From: Pseudomonadota bacterium
GTDB lineage: Bacteria > Desulfobacterota > Desulfobulbia > Desulfobulbales > Desulfobulbaceae
Assembly (NCBI GenBank): GCA_009778235.1
Contig: WRKE01000244.1
Span: forward strand, 1-8,692
Reading direction: 5' to 3'
DNA length: 8,692 bases
Position 1 is the first letter of the stretch; each line of letters starts with the position of its first letter. Made by a program: the position numbers and the translations under genes. Below are positions 6,018 to 8,692 of the stretch, one piece after another. The notes below the pieces were generated by a model. It did not search any database. It was not told the origin of the DNA and saw only the letters and a program-made list of their open reading frames with translations.

Positions 6018-7181
6018 ATGAAACACGACGATAACACTCTTGGCCGCCGCGGCCAATCCGGCTTTTCTTTGGTCGAGTTGCTGGTGTATATGGTCATCTT
6101 GGGTCTGCTGATGGCGATGGTCCTCACGAGTTTCACCAAAACCCTGCAACGAAGCGCCCAACAGAGCGGCATCGCGGAGACGCAAATTGAAACTGGAACG
6201 GGACTCGAACTGTTGCGCTTTGATCTGGAGCACGCGGGATTTGGGCTGCCTTGGGCCTATCCCAATCCTCTCCCCTTAACTCTGGCAGCTATGGTGGAAC
6301 CAGGCCCCATGGCTGATGCGGGAGATCCGCCAAGGGCCCTCAACAGTGTCAATCCTTCTCCCCTTGGCATCAACAATGCGGATCATCTGGTCATCCGGGC
6401 CACCAATGTGATTCGCAGCCAGGATGCGAGCGGCCAGAGGTTGGGTCTCCTGGGGAATGACGCCAACCATCTTCCCGAGATACTACCCCCTGGCGTCTTT
6501 GCCGCAACGGATGGGGTCATTGCCCTCCAACCTGACAGTTTAGATCTCAATGTAGGTTTTCGCGGTCTGGTAACGTTTGGAAACCAATATGCGTTCTCGG
6601 CAACAACGGCGGATCTGGCATCTATTGTCCCCGCTCCTGATCCACTTGATCCGGATTGGAAAAAACTACTTCTGTATGGAGTCAGTAACAATGTTGCCGC
6701 TGGCATCCACTTTCCTTTCAACCGAACCGACTATTTCATCGCCGGGAACCCCAATGGTGTCACGCCCCCGACCCATTGCGCCCAAGGGACCGGGGTGCTG
6801 GTGAAGCAAACGCTCAATCAATCCACTGGCAATTTTGACCTCCCCCTGCCGGTGGTTGATTGCGTGGCGGATTTTCGGGTCACCTACTTGCTGGACTCCT
6901 CCGGATGGGTGGCCGCCAACAACTTGGCCGGGCTGACCGCCGAGGAAATCCGGGCGCAAGTCAAAGAGGTGCGCTGTTTTATCCTTCTCCATGAAGGCGG
7001 GGAAGACCCTGCCTATACCCATCCGACCAACCCCATGCCCGTCGGTCGAATAGTCGCGGCGGATGGCACGGTTTTAATGGCTGGAAATCCATTTAATCTT
7101 GCCATGACAGTTGGCACTCACTGGGCGAATTTTCGCTGGAAAGTGGTCAGTATATCGGTTGTCCCGAAAAATTTACGATAA
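6018..7181 (+). CDS. pilW: PilW-type minor pilin
   Basis: This 387-aa prepilin would be cleaved after G15 before FSLVELLVYMVILG, with E20 at mature position 5. The hydrophobic helix runs to about residue 37. It is followed by RFDLEHAGFG, which resembles the 'LRRDLRMAGFG' segment usual after the helix in PilW. The large globular domain is in the normal PilW size range. It includes TDYFIAG near 235 and three cysteines (C254, C282, C320), an odd number, so at most one intramolecular disulfide is expected. Ribosome binding site AGGA (6008-6011) lies 6 nt before ATG 6018, 12 nt after pilV ends. Expected role: inner-membrane minor pilin of the tip/priming complex, acting with PilV and PilX to present PilY1. 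Family assignment rests on N-terminal motifs, size and position. Confidence 0.88.
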   Translation: MKHDDNTLGRRGQSGFSLVELLVYMVILGLLMAMVLTSFTKTLQRSAQQSGIAETQIETGTGLELLRFDLEHAGFGLPWAYPNPLPLTLAAMVEPGPMADAGDPPRALNSVNPSPLGINNADHLVIRATNVIRSQDASGQRLGLLGNDANHLPEILPPGVFAATDGVIALQPDSLDLNVGFRGLVTFGNQYAFSATTADLASIVPAPDPLDPDWKKLLLYGVSNNVAAGIHFPFNRTDYFIAGNPNGVTPPTHCAQGTGVLVKQTLNQSTGNFDLPLPVVDCVADFRVTYLLDSSGWVAANNLAGLTAEEIRAQVKEVRCFILLHEGGEDPAYTHPTNPMPVGRIVAADGTVLMAGNPFNLAMTVGTHWANFRWKVVSISVVPKNLR

Positions 7182-7204
7182 TCCTCCTCTTAAGAAGGCA
7201 CTCC

Positions 7205-7804
7205 ATGCGATCCACAGGCAATGTAGGCGGACCATTCGGCAATGAAGACGGCATCGCCCTGGTGACTGCGCTGATGCTGGGCTTGTTCGGCATGTTGATG
7301 GTGGCGGCACTGTTGTTGATGGTCAACACCGGCACCTGGATGAGTGGTTCCCAAAAACGGCATCAAACGGCCTTGGAGGCCGCCCATGGGGCGAATATCC
7401 TCTTTGCCAGGGACATTATCCAACGGACCTTTGAAGGGACCCAGCTCGACAGCGTCACATATCCCGGCGCCAACTGGACGTTTGTCCCGGTCGCCGCCAA
7501 TGCTGATTTCGACTTCAAACTGAACAATACAGGAATCTTCCCCAATGATCCTGTAGATGCCAACATAACATTCCAAACGGCAAACGGACCACCTGTCACC
7601 GCGAGCGTGACCCTGGTCAGCACCAGCAGAGGCAATAGCAGTTCCGGAGGAAGGGAGGGGTTGGAAACCAACCTCGGCGTAGGCACGCCTGTATCCAATA
7701 AGGGGACTCCTCCGGTGCATATTCCCGCCCTTTATCAAATTCGGGCTGAAGGTCAAAGCGGCACCAGTGAGCGAGCGGCGGTCCGCGCGCTGTATAAATA
7801 TTAG
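7205..7804 (+). CDS. pilX: PilX-type minor pilin
   Basis: This 199-aa protein has a 16-residue polar leader ending NEDG, then a long hydrophobic helix (IALVTALMLGLFGML..., residues 17-40). Prepilin peptidase would cut after G16. Mature position 5 is T21, not glutamate, as is known for PilX and the GspK class, which sit at the fibre tip. SQKRHQTALEAAHGANILFARD after the helix resembles the 'A..AAEAGi..A' pattern of PilX N-terminal domains. The rest is low in cysteine and rich in S, T, N and G, and ends RAAVRALYKY. AAGAAGG (7192-7198) precedes ATG 7205 by 6 nt. It is the last gene of the operon, followed by a hairpin terminator. Assignment is good from the N-terminus, size and order after pilW; the globular part is not recognisable by eye. 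Confidence 0.85.
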   Translation: MRSTGNVGGPFGNEDGIALVTALMLGLFGMLMVAALLLMVNTGTWMSGSQKRHQTALEAAHGANILFARDIIQRTFEGTQLDSVTYPGANWTFVPVAANADFDFKLNNTGIFPNDPVDANITFQTANGPPVTASVTLVSTSRGNSSSGGREGLETNLGVGTPVSNKGTPPVHIPALYQIRAEGQSGTSERAAVRALYKY

Positions 7805-7810
7805 CGGTCA

Positions 7811-7850
7811 GCGGGCCTGGCTCAGGCGCCAGGGCCTTGCCCGCCTTTCA
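7811..7850 (+). terminator. GC-rich hairpin after pilX, probable operon terminator
   Basis: The hairpin lies 7 nt after the pilX stop. GCGGGC (7811-7816) pairs with GCCCGC (7839-7844). Inside it CCTGGC (7816-7821) can pair with GCCAGG (7828-7833), with a bulge on the 3' side. CTTTCATT follows, an imperfect U tract. It separates the pilus operon from sat. Confidence 0.65.
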
Positions 7851-7906
7851 TTCATGGGAGCGATTATTTTCATCATTTTTCCTGATCATTTCCATGAGTT
7901 TTTTTC

Positions 7907-7935
7907 TTGACTTCCGATGGACTTCTGAATAAATA
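7907..7935 (+). promoter_or_regulatory. Weak sigma-70 promoter candidate for sat
   Basis: TTGACT (7907-7912, five of six) lies 17 bp from TAAATA (7930-7935, three of six). It overlaps the start of the 25-bp tandem duplication. Sat is expected to be strongly transcribed in a sulfate reducer, so an activator or another start further downstream is possible. Confidence 0.3.
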
Positions 7936-7981
7936 ACGACAAGGACTGAATGCTGGAATAACGGCAAGGACTGAATGCTGG
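7932..7981. repeat. 25-bp direct tandem duplication in the sat leader
   Basis: Two adjacent copies, 7932-7956 and 7957-7981, differ at one base (AATAACGAC versus AATAACGGC, both followed by AAGGACTGAATGCTGG). The second copy carries the 5' arm of the downstream hairpin. The duplication may have created two alternative 5' arms for the same 3' arm. Confidence 0.9.
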
Positions 7982-7999
7982 TTCAGTTTTTGCCGTTGT
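7958..7999 (+). promoter_or_regulatory. 18-bp RNA hairpin in the sat 5' leader
   Basis: 7958-7975 pairs with 7982-7999 (core AACGGCAAGGACTGAA with TTCAGTTTTTGCCGTT). The stem is continuous if three G-U pairs are allowed, with a six-base loop TGCTGG. The G-U pairs make it stronger as RNA than as a DNA palindrome. No U tract follows, so it is not a plain terminator. It ends 88 nt before the sat start codon. A role in transcript stability or regulation is inferred. Confidence 0.55.
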
Positions 8000-8087
8000 C
8001 TCGTACAGGGCCCCGAACCGGCACATCTGCCTGGATGAAATCAGGTTACATGTTCTCACAAAGAATACAACCAGAGAGGAAAAACGT

Positions 8088-8692
8088 ATGAGTTCGAAAT
8101 TGGTAGCTCCCCACGGTGGAAAAGGTCTTGTTTGCGCCTTGCTTGAAGGCGCGGCTCGTGAAGCGGAACTGAAGAAGGCCGCTGGATTGAAGCAGATTGA
8201 AGTTTCCGATCGCGCCAAAGGCGACCTGATCATGATGGGTATTGGTGGCTTCTCCCCGTTGAGCGGTTTCATGACCAAGGCCGACTGGAAGGGTGTATGT
8301 GAGAATTTCCAAATGGCGGATGGTACCTTCTGGCCCGTGCCGATCACCCTGGATGTCTCCGCGGCCGATGCCGGCGGTATCAAAGTCGGCGACGAGATTG
8401 CCCTGGTCAACAAGGGCGAGACCTATGCAACCATGAAGGTCACCGAGAAATTCGAGATGACCGAGGCTGACAAGCGGTGGGAATGCGAGAAGGTTTTCAA
8501 GGGAGAAGGCGAAGAGTCCGTGGGCGATAAGTTCTGGGAAATCGCGCCTAAGGATCATCCCGGCGTTATCATGGTCTTTGCTCAGAAAGAGTTCAACCTG
8601 GCGGGTCCGGTCAAGGTTCTGTCCGAGGGTGAGTATCCGAAAGAGTATCCGGGAATCTATCTGCGGCCCGCCCAGGTCCGCGCCATGTTTGA
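8088..8692 (+). CDS. sat: Sulfate adenylyltransferase (ATP sulfurylase), 5' part, cut by window end
   Basis: Sat makes adenosine 5'-phosphosulfate and pyrophosphate from sulfate and ATP in the cytoplasm, the first step of dissimilatory sulfate reduction; sulfur oxidisers and disproportionators can run it in reverse. The visible 201 codons begin MSSKLVAPHGGKGLV and include IEVSDRAKGDLIMMGIGGFSP, LSGFMTKADWKGV, FWPVPITLDVS, DHPGVIMVFAQKEF and GIYLRPAQVRAMF. These are characteristic of the N-terminal PUA-like domain and linker of homomeric dissimilatory Sat. The family is usually about 400-430 aa, so roughly half is present. The catalytic QxRNP and HxxH motifs would follow just beyond the window. 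ATG 8088 has GAGAGGA (8074-8080) 7 nt upstream. The frame has no stop to the edge. Whether aprAB follows cannot be seen. Confidence 0.96.
   Translation, partial: MSSKLVAPHGGKGLVCALLEGAAREAELKKAAGLKQIEVSDRAKGDLIMMGIGGFSPLSGFMTKADWKGVCENFQMADGTFWPVPITLDVSAADAGGIKVGDEIALVNKGETYATMKVTEKFEMTEADKRWECEKVFKGEGEESVGDKFWEIAPKDHPGVIMVFAQKEFNLAGPVKVLSEGEYPKEYPGIYLRPAQVRAMF

Noticed and set aside
7181..7204. CCTCCTCTTAAGAAGG near-palindrome as a switch hiding the pilX ribosome binding site
   Set aside because: The arms meet with almost no loop and pairing is short, so a stable hairpin is unlikely.
8046..8558. Long antisense frames opposite sat (also 7886-8413)
   Set aside because: The + strand encodes unmistakable ATP sulfurylase; the antisense frames resemble nothing.

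Overview
The window reads as chromosomal DNA of a sulfur-metabolising Desulfobacterota (deltaproteobacterial) bacterium, probably near the Desulfobulbales. Two things point there. The right edge holds the first half of a dissimilatory-type ATP sulfurylase (sat). The centre holds a minor-pilin/PilY1 operon of the kind common in that phylum. The lineage is inferred from remembered protein resemblance, not from a search.

Layout: Positions 1-300 are very AT-rich and hold three tandem copies of a ~103-bp repeat; the array runs off the left edge. Copy 3 breaks off where a composite palindromic element begins (about 291-506). This element is built from copies of a 'GTCATTTCGA...GGGAGAAA' repeat inside weak outer inverted repeats. 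Positions 507-869 hold no convincing gene. They hold a 10-bp hairpin, a good sigma-70-like promoter (634-662) and a leader with a perfect 12-bp hairpin.

Positions 870-7804 are one tightly packed + strand operon: a small secreted four-cysteine protein, pilY1 (about 1305 aa), a GspH/FimT/FimU-type minor pilin, pilV, pilW and pilX. Junctions overlap or are spaced by only 3-23 nt, most with a clear Shine-Dalgarno. A GC-rich hairpin follows pilX and probably ends the transcript. In type IV pili the minor pilins and PilY1 form the tip/priming complex that starts fibre assembly and carries adhesive, calcium- and surface-sensing functions. This operon could supply such a complex. The major pilin, the motor ATPases and a pilE-type minor pilin are not in the window.

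Positions 7805-8087 separate the operon from sat. They hold the terminator, a weak promoter candidate, a 25-bp tandem duplication and an 18-bp RNA hairpin formed by the second duplicate copy. Sat starts at 8088 with a strong ribosome binding site and is cut by the window edge just before its catalytic motifs.

I found no clear undescribed system. The best leads are the promoter-bearing tandem repeats, the paired cysteine-rich inserts and EF-hand-like loop in PilY1, the small secreted partner coupled to pilY1, and the repeat/hairpin leader of sat.
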